Assembly (NCBI RefSeq): GCF_905475395.1
Contig: NC_058342.1
Coordinates: forward strand, 31,826,140 to 31,890,139
Length of the DNA: 64,000 nucleotides
Direction: 5' to 3'
Source: Chrysoperla carnea
Lineage: Eukaryota; Arthropoda; Insecta; Neuroptera; Chrysopidae
How positions within the stretch are numbered: the stretch's first letter is position 1; each line of letters opens with the position of its first letter. Of this stretch, positions 32,923 through 44,310 are shown piece after piece. Below the pieces are notes generated by a model, which saw only the letters and a program-made list of their open reading frames with translations, did not search any database and had not been told where the DNA came from. Position numbers and translations under genes: made by a program.

Positions 32923-33622
32923 CAGTAAGTCGGATTTGAATGCGGTTTTCGGCATTCGATTCGTTAGAGCGTTAGGAAATTTTGTGACCTAGTCTGATTT
33001 ATAAGAAATTAAAAGAATGCAATTAGCATAATTAATATGCATTTTATAATTGCATTTTAAATTGGTCGTTAATATTAAATTCACAATTTGGTTAATAGTG
33101 ATGAAAATGATTTCAAACTTGTTACACGGAGGTTTTTGTGGTCGCTGAACACGAATATCGTGATAGAATTGGCCTCAGAGGTACTTGGTGCAACGGTTTT
33201 CCTCTCATCTCCTTAAGTTTTCGAGAAATTCGTCATATAATCAGCCCAAGTTACTGGGGGTTTTTGGTATCGCTGAACCCGAATATCTTGATGGAATTGG
33301 TCTCAGAAGTACCTTCAGCAGGCGAACCGTTGTACCAGTTAACTCTGAAACCAATTCTGTTACGATCTTCATGTTCGGCGATTACAAAAACCCCCTAGTA
33401 ACAAGTTTGGGCTGATTTTATGACTAATTTTTCGAAAAATCCAGGAGGAGACCTCTGAATCAATTCCGTCACGATATTCATGTTCAGCGACCCCAAAAAC
33501 AATTGCATATTATTCATGCAAATTGCATATTTGTAATTTCTTATAAATCAGACTAGGTCCCAGAATTTCCTGACGCTCTAACGAATCGAATGCCAAAAAC
33601 CGCATTCAAATCCGACTTACTG
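32923..33622. mobile_element. 700 bp foldback element with nested repeats
   Basis: The termini CAGTAAGTCGGATTTGAATG (32923) and its inverse, ending at 33622, begin terminal inverted repeats of about 90 bases (inner end GACCTAGTCTGATTTATAAG). Inside, a module with CGCTGAAC(A/C)CGAATATC and GAATTGG(C/T)CTCAGA occurs four times, two forward (about 33138 and 33271) and two inverse (about 33340 and 33445), so the whole element is hierarchically palindromic. Reading frames over it are incidental. The right flank contains no recognisable transposase. Confidence 0.9.
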
Positions 33623-34928
33623 ACATTTTATGTGCTTCGTTTCTTCGTCCACAACTAAATAGAATGGTGTGTTTTCGGAAATGGATGTTATAAGTTTGTT
33701 TATGAATATAATTATTAATCAAAGAAGATTAAAGACACGGACTGTACAATATTTGAAAACTAAAATTATATATGTATACAACAAATAGGCCCTTTTATGT
33801 AAGGGAATATAAGCATGTCGTCTGACGTCTTGTGTGAACATCATTTCAAAGATAACAATCTTTCACTCTCCCTATATTCATTACAAATTGCAATATATAT
33901 TTCAACAGTATGTGCCAAGAATGCTTGGCTAATAGGCTTTTGTACGCTAAGTATAAATCGGTTGGATAAAAATTTCTAATTATTATTATCATGATATGTA
34001 GATGATAAAAGACAAAATTATTTTTTATAAAAAACAAAGATTATTATTATTTTTATAAAATAAATTCAGTACAATTATCCATTCGTCACGCCATGCCAAA
34101 TGCTATTAATGTTGCTTACATTTTAATAGAACGAAGCAGATTACTTGATTTATTATCATACTCAAAAATGATGATTTACTTACAACTGCTTACAACTTGT
34201 ATACAGAAAAATGGATCCGAAATTATATTGTGAGGCTACGTGAAGGGCAAAAATTTTAAGCCTCGACAGAGAAACTAGTGTTTCACGAACCTCGTGAAAT
34301 ACTAGTCTTTGTAGATATATCTATTAAAATTAAAAGGCCAGCTGAAATTTCCGAACCACAAGCAACCTTTCTTTATGGTTTCTGATTTTAATGCACATTT
34401 TTTTTAGAACATACCATAGCGATAAAGTTAGTTACAATGATATACTAAGAATCGCTAACTGAAAAAGTCAAAAAGAGATTCTTTGATAATATAGCAAATT
34501 GATGACGTAGTAGTTTTAATTGCCATTAAAAATTGCCAGGGCAACCAACAAATGATAGTTTTATTGAAATGAATGCATAATTTAGGAACCGATTTTTATG
34601 TTTCGTGTTAAAACTAAAATAATTTTATATTTTAATTAACATTTCATGTATTTGAGTTGTAAAATTAAATTTTACTCAATTTAATTTCCTTTGTTATAAT
34701 TTTTCGTGCTTTTGTATGTCATAAATATCCAAGCCCTGTTATACATATTTTGTATAACTGTCCAGTCAATAAACGTAGATACCTCAATAATTAAATACCT
34801 CAGGCATTCAATATTTATAAATATCAAATTTTATGGTTTTTTTTTCAAATCCGTTTAAAAAACATTTTTCAGGATTCAGTTTAAATTGTTTATAAATAAT
34901 TGAGAGGTTTTATATCAATTTGGAAGTC
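33623..34928. other. AT-rich DNA without recognised gene
   Basis: A short inverted word pair near 34270-34310 (ACTAGTGTTTCACGA / CGTGAAATACTAGT) forms a small hairpin. No gene or shared repeat was recognised. Confidence 0.5.
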
Positions 34929-35251
34929 TTAACTTAAAGCTCAAACCGGCTCAGTGGTCGAGCGGTCTAAAGCGGTAGTCTTTAACCGTTTGGCTACTGA
35001 CTGGGAGGTTGCGGGTTCGAATCCAGGCAGCGGCAGTGTGGACAATTATAATTAATTGGTGCAAAATTGATCACATAGTCGTCGCTTGGATAAGAACGAA
35101 GTAACTCCCACGTCAATATGTAATTGTAAATATATATGTAGTTAAATAAATAAAGATTAACAAATAATGATGTAGGTGGCCTCTGTTATAAGGCATATAT
35201 GTCAGAGAAACGAAGCTTAAACTCCATTATTTTTTTTTTTTAAGTTAAAGC
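34929..35251 (+). mobile_element. SINE-2 copy with target-site duplication
   Basis: The element is 34941-35239. A class II tRNA-like head (Leu/Ser type, with long variable region) carries an A-box-like TGGTCGAGCGGTCTAA and B box GGTTCGAATCC. The body is shared with the copy at 48653 (GTCGTCGCTTGGATAAGAAC, TAAATAAATAAAGATTAACA) and the tail is CCATTATT followed by a T-run. The 12-base flanks TTAACTTAAAGC and TTAAGTTAAAGC differ by one base and mark the duplicated target site. Confidence 0.88.
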
Positions 35252-35380
35252 CTGGATAAAAAGGCGGGGAGTCCTGCAAAGTTCTTACATACGTCAAACT
35301 TTTTCTAAACCTCGGAGCAAAAGACTATAAAACCTATTTTTAGTTCATGAAATTATCGCTTAATTTTGACTTGGTACATG

Positions 35381-35858
35381 TTTTATTATACGTTGTATAT
35401 ATGAAATATATCAGGGTATACTAAGTATTGTCCCAAGTTTGTAACGATTAAAAATATTGATGCTTCGAGCAAAATTTTGGTACAGGTGTTCATAAAATAA
35501 CCTAATTAATCCATTTCCGGTTTTTATCTGTCAGTCTGCCCGTCTGTGTACACGATAACTCAAAAATTAAGAAAGATATCAAGCTAAAATTTTTATAGCA
35601 TGCTTAGGGCGAAAAAAGTGAGGTCGAGTTCGTAAGTGAGCATCATAGGTTAATTGGGTCTTGGGTCCGTAGGATCCCTCTTGTAAATCTTAGTCAAAAA
35701 TAAACAGCTTTTGTTTCAAACATTTTTTCGAAAAAAATCACTGTTTACCCGCGAAGGAGCAAATTAGGCGCATCATGTATGTATGTGTTACGTGATCTTG
35801 TAATCAACACTGTCTATACAAGGTATTTCAACAATTAACTCAGTCAGTTGTTTTTTTT
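35381..35858 (+). mobile_element. DINE-B copy, full length
   Basis: The diverged head is TATACGTTGTATATATG. The core TCTGTCAGTCTGCCCGTCTG lies at about 35527-35546. The tail is CTATACAAGGTATTTC with the hairpin AATTAACTCAGTCAGTTG. Confidence 0.8.
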
Positions 35859-36040
35859 AAATCTAGTAGATATCGAAAATATCCATCGTTTTCAGGCTAG
35901 GAAAACAAATTGCAAAAATATTTGTTTTTATGGAATAAAAATTTCCTAGAAACGTTATTCGATTAAAAACGAGTGATTAGTTACGAATATGAATGTTTAA
36001 AAAATAAATTATTTACCAATTTTGTAATAATAAATTTTAA

Positions 36041-36110
36041 AAGTGAAAAAAAAAACAATTAACTGAGTTAAATGTTGAAATACTCTATGTAAACAATGTT
36101 GAATGTGCTG
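36041..36110 (-). mobile_element. DINE-B terminal fragment
   Basis: Only the hairpin end survives (ACAATTAACTGAGTTAAATG, GAAATACTCTATG). Confidence 0.6.
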
Positions 36111-36244
36111 GCATTATTTTTAATGAATTAGAAAAGTTTCAAAAACAAACAACTTTATGGCGGCTTTCTGCCCACCTTTTGCTCTAGTTTCCAAAGTAAT
36201 TTCAAGAAAATATATTTCAAGAAAGAACATTTGTACAGATATAT

Positions 36245-36540
36245 TATATGGAATATCTATACATGATACATATTTTAACAATTGACTCAGTCAATTGCTT
36301 GCTTTCATTTGTTTGTGTTTAAGCTTTGGTCTTACCTTTTACGATCAACGAGATAATTCCTACTGATTCATATCCTGATTAACGTATTTTGCTCATTTAC
36401 GAACTGAAACTTACATTTTTCGTCGATGTCTCATTTCACATTTCTAGACAGACGGACGGCATTTCTAAGCTTTATAAACTTAGAACTAAATTTAATATAC
36501 TTGGAAATATACTTTAGATATACCTAGTATAAAAACAATT
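36245..36540. mobile_element. Diverged DINE-B segments
   Basis: A plus-strand hairpin end (CAATTGACTCAGTCAATTG, 36279-36298) is followed by a minus-strand diverged body (TTTACGATCAACGAGATAAT, CTCATTTACGAACTGAAAC, AGACAGACGGACGG) ending in a TATAAAAA head. Two element parts are joined tail to tail. Confidence 0.55.
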
Positions 36541-36885
36541 AAATATATTTAAAAAAAATTTGAGGGAAGACCACACACATGAATAGATCCATTTATGTAA
36601 TCCATAGAAATATTTCGGTTATGATAAAAATGCGTATCGATATAATAATTATTCGATATATTTATTACCATATCGAAAACATCGAAAACATCGAACTCAT
36701 TTTAAAGTGAGGACGAAACATATATTTACATTTTTCATATAAATACATATATATACAATGTGTTCGAAAATTGAAAAAATGTTTTGAAAACAATCAGGAT
36801 AAATAGGGTATTCTACTATTTTTGAAAAAGTGCATCAAAATGTTGATTTTGCTAATAAAAAGCCACCAAAAATTTATTTCTGAAA
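36541..36885. other. AT-rich DNA without recognised gene
   Basis: Nothing recognisable was seen. Confidence 0.5.
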
Positions 36886-37330
36886 AATACACACGTTTTC
36901 TTGCCAAAAACTTAAATTAAATTTTAAACCTTTTTTAAACTGTCAAAAACGCGGGCATTTGATGACGTAATATGGGTATCATTATACGAAATAACACAAA
37001 TAAGTTTGACAGATCTATTCATAGACATCTGATTATAATAAATATAAATACTTATTATCCATGTATATATTATACCCAGCTGTCTACACGGAACTAGCTG
37101 ATGTTCTATGATTCATACCGCTTTTGACATCACAGCAGGGCTTGCCCGCGTTTTAGGGCACCTGATATACAGTTTAAAAATTACGATTTTTATTTTAATA
37201 TTTTAAAAGAAAAATGTGCTTTTATGACTCGAAATCAGAATATTTAAGTATATTTTTACATAAATTTTAACTTTTTTCAAATTTCATAATTTATTTTTGA
37301 CTAACGATAATACCCTATTATGTAACTCGT
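36886..37330 (-). repeat. Rep-G copy
   Basis: This is the inverse of the copy at 6340-6785, sharing CCAAAAACTTAAATTAAATT, GGTATCATTA, TATATTATACCCAGCTGTC, CATCACAGCAGGGCTTG and the end TACCCTATTATGTAA. Confidence 0.8.
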
Positions 37331-37609
37331 AAAACCATTTTCAATTAATAATAGATTTTTTTACGTAAAAATCTTAAAATCGATATCATCCAATATTACT
37401 AATATTAGTTTTCCAAAACATACATTTTTTAATTTTTGATGCCCTTAGGAGATTAAAAAAAAAAATGATACGCTATTAATATAATTCGAAAATCAATTAT
37501 TAGAAGTGCAATTTTTTTTTCCGATAGTTAAACGAATTGCATGTGATTTTTTATCGATGGAAAATTGTTTGTTAATATTATTTTTTGAAAAATAAAAATA
37601 AAGTTTAAA

Positions 37610-37676
37610 CAAGTGAAAACAAACAATTGACTGAGTTAATTGTTGAAATACCATGTATAGACAGTGTTGATTGTTG
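37610..37676 (-). mobile_element. DINE-B terminal fragment
   Basis: CAAGTGAAAACAAACAATTG through CCATGTATAGACAGTGTTGA is intact, then stops. The fragment is essentially identical to the ends of full copies. Confidence 0.75.
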
Positions 37677-37680
37677 ACAG

Positions 37681-37983
37681 GACGTTTTTCAAGAGTTTAT
37701 GTCGTCAGTAGGTAAATTTGTATGTTTCGCAAGAATAAGTTATAAATCAGATTATGTTTTAGCCACGAGTTAGAGACTCTCTGTTAGAGACTCACATAAA
37801 TTTCATTTTGTGTTTTTTTACAACGTCTTCATTTCTAATTATCGACTTTTTTTATCAAATTGAATCTATTTTCAGTTTTAACGATACACGACTTCAAAAA
37901 TTATGTTTCAGAAAAAAACTTCATTTTGCAGTATAACTATTAAAATACAGGATCCTCCGGAAAATACAAACACAGATCGGAAA
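37681..37983. other. AT-rich DNA without recognised gene
   Basis: This short unassigned stretch lies between two DINE-B pieces. It contains a direct repeat of GTTAGAGACTC at about 37767 and 37782. Confidence 0.45.
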
Positions 37984-38524
37984 TACACATGGTATATGAA
38001 ATATACGTGGTATATTAAGTTTAGTCCCAAGTTTGTAACGATTAAGAATATTAATACTATGAACAAAAATTTGGTATAGGTGTTCAAAAAATCACCTAAT
38101 TAGTCCATTTCCGGTTGTCTGTCGTCTGTCTGTCATCACGATTACTCAAAAACGAAAAGAGATATCAAGCTGAAATTTTTATAGCGTGCCTAGGACGTAA
38201 AAAGTGAGGTCAATTTCGTAAATGAGCAACATAGGTCAATTGGGTCTTGAGTTCGTAGGACCCATCTTGTAAACCGTTAGAGATAGAACAAAAGTTAAAG
38301 TATAAAAAATGTTTCTTATAAAAAAATAAACAACTTTTGTTTGAATAATTTTTTCGTAAATATCATTGTGTACCCGTGAGAGCGCAAATTATGCGCAAAT
38401 TGTATAGTATTTATTATTTGGGTATATGAGTGACATGTATGTATGTTTAATGTGACAGAGTAATCAACACTGTCTATACATGGTATTTCAACAATTAACT
38501 CAGTCAAATGTTTGTTTTCACTTG
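37984..38524 (+). mobile_element. DINE-B copy, full length
   Basis: It runs from CATGGTATATGAAATATACG through a GTCTGTC core at about 38115-38133 to the hairpin and TTTGTTTTCACTTG. Subterminal inverted repeats are present. Confidence 0.85.
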
Positions 38525-38969
38525 CTTTAGCTTAGGTTATATTGGGTTAAAGAGGTTTTATTGTTACTTCATAAAAATTCTCCGGTACGTACCTACTATT
38601 TACTAATAATGTTTTATCATCTGTTATAAATCTTTTGCATCATGTTCCCGGCCACACAGTACATTTCATTACCCTTCTTAAATAACATACCATCCGATTT
38701 TTTTTTTGTCTTGTTGTAATTTAAAGAGCAATTATTGTCCCGCTATTAAATCAATCATTGTAGTTGGATGTCGAGGATTCCACTTTTTTTATATATTTTA
38801 ATGTGTACAGAACGTACAACTGAACAGTTCGAGGGGAATTTAAAAAGTTATTACACAAATTTATGTACGATGTTTTAATAGCTTTTAACAGAAATAATGC
38901 ATAACATTCATACATAAATACATATACCAACATACCAACCGAACTGAAAAAGTAAGGAGATGACATACA
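38525..38969. other. AT-rich DNA without recognised gene
   Basis: No gene was seen. A minus-strand frame of 71 codons (38751-38966) has no domain. Confidence 0.5.
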
Positions 38970-39411
38970 TCTCTATAAATGTGAAAGTAAGCATGTTTGT
39001 TTGTTTGTTTGTTGGTCTGTTGTTACGCTTTCACGCCAAAACTAGCGATTATTAATGAAACTGTACAGCAATATAGCTCATACTTCAGAATAACACATGA
39101 GATATAATTTATAAAGATATATTAATAAAAATTAAAATTAAAATTAAAAAATTTATTTAATTTGACATTACCATAAATTACAGATTTCTGTAAAAATAGT
39201 CAATATAAAATTTTTCACGGCCATCTTTTCTGATATACTCAATGAATAATTACGACTATTATACATTTAAAAAAATAGAAAACCATACATATATTTTACC
39301 TGTGTAAAACAATCCCTACCATTATTTCGAGTGTTATAGAAAGAGGATAAGCGAGAGCATTTTATCAATCTTTATTTTTAAGCCCAGCGAAGCGGGTGGG
39401 CATCACTCTAG
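38970..39411 (+). mobile_element. Helitron Hel-H, non-autonomous, complete
   Basis: It starts with TC (TCTCTATAAATGTGAAAG) directly after an A and ends with CTAG directly before a T, as Helitrons do when inserted between A and T. A hairpin with GCCCA/TGGGC arms (39382-39401) stands six bases before CTAG. The 5' region has the (GTTT)n run and ACGCTTTCACGCC wording common in insect Helitrons. No Rep/helicase frame is present, so it depends on a helper. A 3' fragment of the same family lies at 22778. Confidence 0.9.
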
Positions 39412-40044
39412 TTTTTATTTAAAAATGTTAACCGGTTATAGTTTATTAGTTCTTTTCTTTCGGGTCGAGGGTAAGCTTTCAATTTTTTCTGAGACCTTCT
39501 TTCTCTCTCACCTTCTTTGTGTGAGTTATTGAGTACCAAATGAACCTATAACCATGCGATCAAAAAATTTTATTTTTAAACCTTTACAGCAGCCCAAAAT
39601 CTAATAACTCATACAAAAACCCTATTAACAACTTATTAAAATTACATTTAGACTATTAAGATTTTTACATAAAAATACATGTCAGCTCCTTAAATAAAAA
39701 GGACGAATGCACTAAAATTATTATTTAACTGGGATTATATAAATTTAAAAAACATTTACTTTTTCTTCACATGAAAAAAATCTACTATGCACTAATTTTT
39801 CAAAATTTAATACACGCAGGATTTTTCAAAATTAAAATCAGTAAAATGGTGTTAAAGGCAATTTTCTCATATTTGATACTTCACGATTTGTGACTGTGTA
39901 TCTGCTTATACACCTGCCTGTATAACAAGGAAAGTTTAATGACACGAAACTAGAGAGTCGGATATTATTTATTTTAAGGCTTTTTAATTCAGGCTAGTGC
40001 AATACAAACGCAAAAAGATTTAATGAATTTAAAAAAAATTTAAT
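39412..40044. other. Intergenic DNA
   Basis: Nothing recognisable was seen. Confidence 0.5.
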
Positions 40045-40117
40045 CGACCGTGACAGGACTCGAACTTGCAATCTTCGGATTCGAAGTCCGACGCCTTATC
40101 CATTAGGCCACACGGTC
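40045..40117 (-). tRNA. tRNA-Arg (TCG), slightly diverged
   Basis: The acceptor GACCGTG/CACGGTC, D arm and anticodon stem TCGGA/TCCGA match the plus-strand copies. The anticodon loop is CTTCGAA (A37 instead of G37) with anticodon TCG. The T-stem strand is GCAAG, giving one A-C mismatch against CCTGT. A T-run follows on the minus strand. It is probably functional or recently decayed. Confidence 0.85.
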
Positions 40118-40794
40118 TGTAATAGTATGTGATATTAAAAAGAGTAAGATTCAGGATACATTCCTATTTTCTTTTGATTAGATTAACGATGGTTTAATTT
40201 TCAACATATTTTATTTCTGGAAAATATATTGGGCTAAAAAGGTATTAGAGCTCTAAAAAATATCAGCCTTGTTGAAAGACCCTACATATATGTGCCTAGT
40301 TTATGTTATGCACTTATATATTTACCATCAGAAAACCTCAAAACTTCAAAAATATGAATTGATATTTGAGAACGGCAATCAAATAGTATAATTTAATGGC
40401 CACGCTGCAAAATAAAGTGAAATTATTTTCTCAAAAACATCGTATTTTAGAAGTTGCGTGTCGTAAAACAACTGAAAATAGATTCAAATTTGATTTCGAT
40501 ACAAAAAAAAGGCGATAATTAGAGAGATGAAGACACTATAGTTGTAAAAACATAGTAAAATTTATGAGAATTCTTCACAAAATATTGAATTACCTCATAA
40601 AAATCCCAAAAAAATAACAAGTGAACTGATTTGAATTAAAATAATTGTTATTTTAAAGCATTGAGAAGTTATATGTATCTTTTATGTAATTGATACACAT
40701 ATTGATGTTAAGGCAGTTGGTGCAATAGTATTTGGAGTTGATTAATTGCTTTTGATGAACTTGTATGGAAATAATCGATAAACATGTACACAAC
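40118..40794. other. Intergenic DNA
   Basis: Nothing recognisable was seen between the two tRNA loci. Confidence 0.5.
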
Positions 40795-40865
40795 AGCAGA
40801 GTGGCGTAGTGAACTGTACTGGGCCCATAGCCCAGAGGTCCGTGGATCGAAACCACGCTCTGCTT
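40795..40865 (+). pseudogene. Initiator tRNA-Met, degenerate copy
   Basis: The sequence matches the initiator tRNA at 59350 in the acceptor (AGCAGAG), the anticodon arm CTGGG-CCCATAG-CCCAG with CAT anticodon, and the T arm GTGG-ATCGAAA-CCAC. The D arm has changed to GCGTAGTGAACTGTAC, is one base shorter, and its stem no longer pairs. The altered A box should weaken pol III transcription. It is a pseudogene or a strongly weakened copy. T-rich sequence follows. Confidence 0.85.
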
Positions 40866-42239
40866 AATATTTTCTTTTGATTAATAAAACCGCCTAACGT
40901 GTTATTTCCTAAGCTGTACATTTTTAGACTGTGAGTATATTTTTCGCCAAACCTAGACATAATAACCTTGAAAATGAGAAATGAATCATGTCATTTGGTA
41001 AAGGAATAAGGCAGATTAAGGTAGGACAGAAAATAACTTGCTAGAGTATTAATATATACGACCTTAAAAAGTACAAGATAAGTTGCACTGACTCTTTTAA
41101 GTTTAGGAGTACGATCATGGCTTCTCTCTACTAAATCTTGATCTTAGTATATCACATGTTGCATCGTCTCCCTTGACAGGCAGACATATAGACAGTATCA
41201 GTAAGAGTTATTGATATTAAAAACTAAAAGCCTTCCACTAAACATCACATCAATCTCTCAAAGAATTTTTAAATAATGTATTCTTTTGTACTCAGCCCTA
41301 ATATGATTTCCTGCAATATACGCAGTCAGTGTATATTTGTTCGTTCACAACTCGTAAATATTTTATTCTATCATCATTCGTCATCTATACTGGAGTACCA
41401 TGGTAACATCGTCATTCGTTAAAGTGCACCATACACTCCCAATAATCACAATTTCGAAAAATTAAAATTTAAAAAAAAAGCGAGATATGTCGTGGGACAC
41501 CCGGTTGAAACTGTGTTCCTGTCGTATCTTCGCTGATTTTTTTGCTGGTTTGAATGATTGATTATGCACATGTTCAATTTTCTAAGATCTTTTGTGCTTT
41601 TTTCTTCTGTCTATTTTTTAAAAATTGGGAAAAAATGATTGTTCTGGAATTTTATAAAAATTACACACTCACCTGAATAACATTAACGAGTTATGTATTT
41701 AATTTTTTTCTCTGGATCAAAGAACTCTCGTGTGGGACCTCGGGTAAATTTACGAATGCTACAAAAGGGAAAAGTGTGAAAATAGACAAATTTTTGGACA
41801 AAAGTCTCCTGTTGGGGAAGGGGGGTTGATAGGTTAACGAAGGTCAAAAATAGCGGCAGTGTCATCCATGGCGTAGAGGTGGAAAACAACTAAGTTCGTC
41901 CCTGATTCTTACTAATGTTAAATCTAACATGTTTTACTGTTACATCCTGTATAAGATAAGAATGAATAAACGATCGTTTTTAATGGTACACTCGATACTT
42001 AGAGATATGATTCGTATAAAGTAGTTAATAATTCTTGAAGTGATCAATCTAAAGAATGCTAAACTGTAGTTGAAAAGTCTTATTTTATTATTACTTCTTC
42101 AGTTCTTCAATTTTGTGTCCCAAAACCTAGCACAAGACTCTGATATATTTGAAGACTATCTATCCAAAGTAACAAAGCAAGCATTCAATATTACATAAAA
42201 GACTAGGGTCAGACGTAGTTTTTATTTGATCATAATAAA
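40866..42239. other. Intergenic DNA, partly less AT-rich
   Basis: No gene or shared repeat was recognised. Short minus-strand frames at 40742-40960 and 41683-41889 have no domain signature. The first runs across the tRNA pseudogene. Confidence 0.5.
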
Positions 42240-42527
42240 TTTGTTGCATTTAATCTTTTTTTCTATCTCTAATTTCGATCCTAAGACCCACTTGACCTAT
42301 GTTGATCATTTACGAACTCGACCTCACTTTTTACGTATACTACTATTGACTTATCAGACTGTCCGACGGACAGACACACAGACAGACAACCGAAAATGTA
42401 CTAATTAGGTAATTTTTTGAACACCTATTCCAAAATTTTTTCGGTAGCATCAATATTTTTAAGCGTTACAAACTTGGGACTAAACTTAGTATACCTTGAT
42501 ATATTTCATTTATACATGATATAAAAG
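42240..42527 (-). mobile_element. DINE-B head part
   Basis: Minus-strand DINE-B from TCTATCTCTAA through the core (GACAGACACACAGACAGAC at about 42369) to CTTGGGACTAAACTTAGTAT and ATGATATAAAA. The hairpin end is missing. Confidence 0.75.
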
Positions 42528-43340
42528 GGCATATTTATACGCCCTCTTTATATATCCTGCCAAATTTCCAAACGTTTTGAGATAAGTGTCAAATGTAACG
42601 AATGACCCCAGACTGATTGATATCTTTACATATCTCATACGCTACTGGTTGTCCAATCAAATATTTATAATATTAAGAATCTCGAATCTCTTGAGACGAG
42701 ACAATAATTCGTTTCTTTTCAATAACACACACATTTTATTGTTTATTTCATTTAGTTTGAACATAATGTGGCAAGTACCTGGATGACCGAGCTTTTGCTC
42801 GGTATTTTTTGGGTTTAAAAGACACAAATTTAATCTCTAATATAAACACCGTTTAAAATGTCACCATGAACATGTGCATTTTGAATGCCCCGGTAATGTT
42901 ATTTCGTTAACTACGATATACACCAATAGATGTCATGAAGAGTCATATTTTGCAGTGTTTCAGTTCCTGTTTTTCTTGAAAACATGGATATAACGGCGTT
43001 TTTTTCGCCCCGAAAAACCCCAGCATTCGCATTTTCATGAAAATCGTTGGAGCTGGAGATATACAAGAATTGCTCGTATAAATATATAAGATTATGGCCT
43101 TTTATTGACATATTTTAGGTATGCTCAAAAACGTGCATCTTTTATTTGATACCAAAACACCTACCTTCATTTCTGTACTTCATTTTTATGCAATTTTTTT
43201 ATTTTTAAAACTCTCTTTAAAAACGCCGTTCTGGGTAAAAAGTAAGTCGTAAATCGTTTTGGATAAAAATAAAAAAATATTTCTCGCAATTGAAACAATT
43301 TGACTTTATATAAAAGAATTCGAGAGATGCGAAAATAATT
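42528..43340. other. Intergenic DNA
   Basis: No gene was recognised. Short frames of about 66 codons at 42586-42786 and 42911-43111 have no domain. Confidence 0.5.
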
Positions 43341-43413
43341 CGACCGTGACAGGACTCGATCCTGCAATCTTCGGATTCGAAGTCCGACGCCTTATCCATT
43401 AGGCCACACGGTC
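43341..43413 (-). tRNA. tRNA-Arg (TCG), slightly diverged
   Basis: The acceptor, D, anticodon and T stems all pair. The anticodon loop is CTTCGAA with TCG. The T-loop reads ATCGAGT, so the usual T54 is A, and the B box becomes GGATCGAGTCC. The discriminator is G on the minus strand and a TTTT terminator follows. The T54 change could reduce TFIIIC binding and tRNA stability. A reading frame across this gene is incidental. Confidence 0.85.
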
Positions 43414-43468
43414 TCACGTTTAATATACAGTTTTACCTAAACAATTTCAATGCAGTTCCTTTTTATTA

Positions 43469-43800
43469 ACCCCCGAATTTAAAAAAAGGGGTGTTATAAA
43501 TTTGACCACTATGTGTGTATGCCTGTCTGTCTATCTATCTGTGGCATCGCAGAGCCTAAACGGATGAACCAATTTTGATATTTTTGGATTTGTTTGAAAA
43601 GTAATTTAATGGAAAGTGTTCTGAGCTATGTTTCAAGTGCGAATGTAGGGTTCCGTATCCGGAAAAACTAAAAATTATCGATAATGTTCCAAATCGGCTC
43701 AGTTTGGAAAAAGAAAAGTTAAGGAAAAGGCAATTTAATGGAGAGTGTTCTTAGATATTTTTCAAATGCGAGTTTAGAGTTTAAATTTTGTTTTCACTTG
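43469..43800 (+). repeat. Rep-C copy, long form
   Basis: The terminus is TTAACCCCCGAA, then GGGGTGTTATAAATTTGACC, core CCTGTCTGTCTATCTATCTG and GCCTAAACGGATGAACC. A partly duplicated body follows, in which GGA(A/G)AGTGTTCT, (A/T)TTTCAA(G/A)(T/A)GCGA and neighbouring words occur twice (about 43611 and 43741). It runs straight into a TTTTGTTTTCACTTGCTT end like that of DINE-B. Confidence 0.75.
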
Positions 43801-44310
43801 CTTATCGCTTATTTACTTTGCAAATTATTCTTAGCTTTTATTTTTAATTAATAATTAAATGCAATTTTTATATTAAAGCAATTCTAAAATCTACAGACTA
43901 AAAATTTTTTACAGCCGTTAACTTCTGTTTTGAAAATTTTTGAAATTGGCAACCCTACAATTAAAGCATACTTCCAATTATTTGGATCTGTAAATTGTTA
44001 GATACAATAATAACATTTGAGCTTTTTTTCAAATAAAAGTCTTCGATTGAATAATAAATTTTTTTATATTATTATTAAATAGGATTTATTCTATTTAATC
44101 GAAATTGGAATACCTAAAGACAATAATAAGCGTTAGAAAAGCCTACACAATATTGTGGATGTTGAGTTAATATTATGTACTTGTGTTCAAATTGCTTTAG
44201 GCTTTACTAATGCAAACAAATTCTATCCGACTCGTCGAATGAGATGAATAAACGAATATGTATCCTACATACAACGTTATCACAATGCTCGAACGTAAAT
44301 TGAGCATTCT
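43801..44310. other. AT-rich DNA without recognised gene
   Basis: Nothing recognisable was seen. Confidence 0.5.

Noticed and set aside
33138..33415. Overlapping 76-86 codon frames with balanced amino-acid composition
   Set aside because: They lie wholly inside a hierarchical foldback element whose modules also occur inverted. No domain is recognisable.
34941..35035. Apparent tRNA-Leu/Ser gene
   Set aside because: It is the head of SINE-2. A second copy with the same 300 bp body and its own target-site duplication lies at 48653.
43217..43417. Reading frame across the tRNA-Arg locus
   Set aside because: The peptide is the tRNA-Arg sequence translated. The locus folds as a tRNA.
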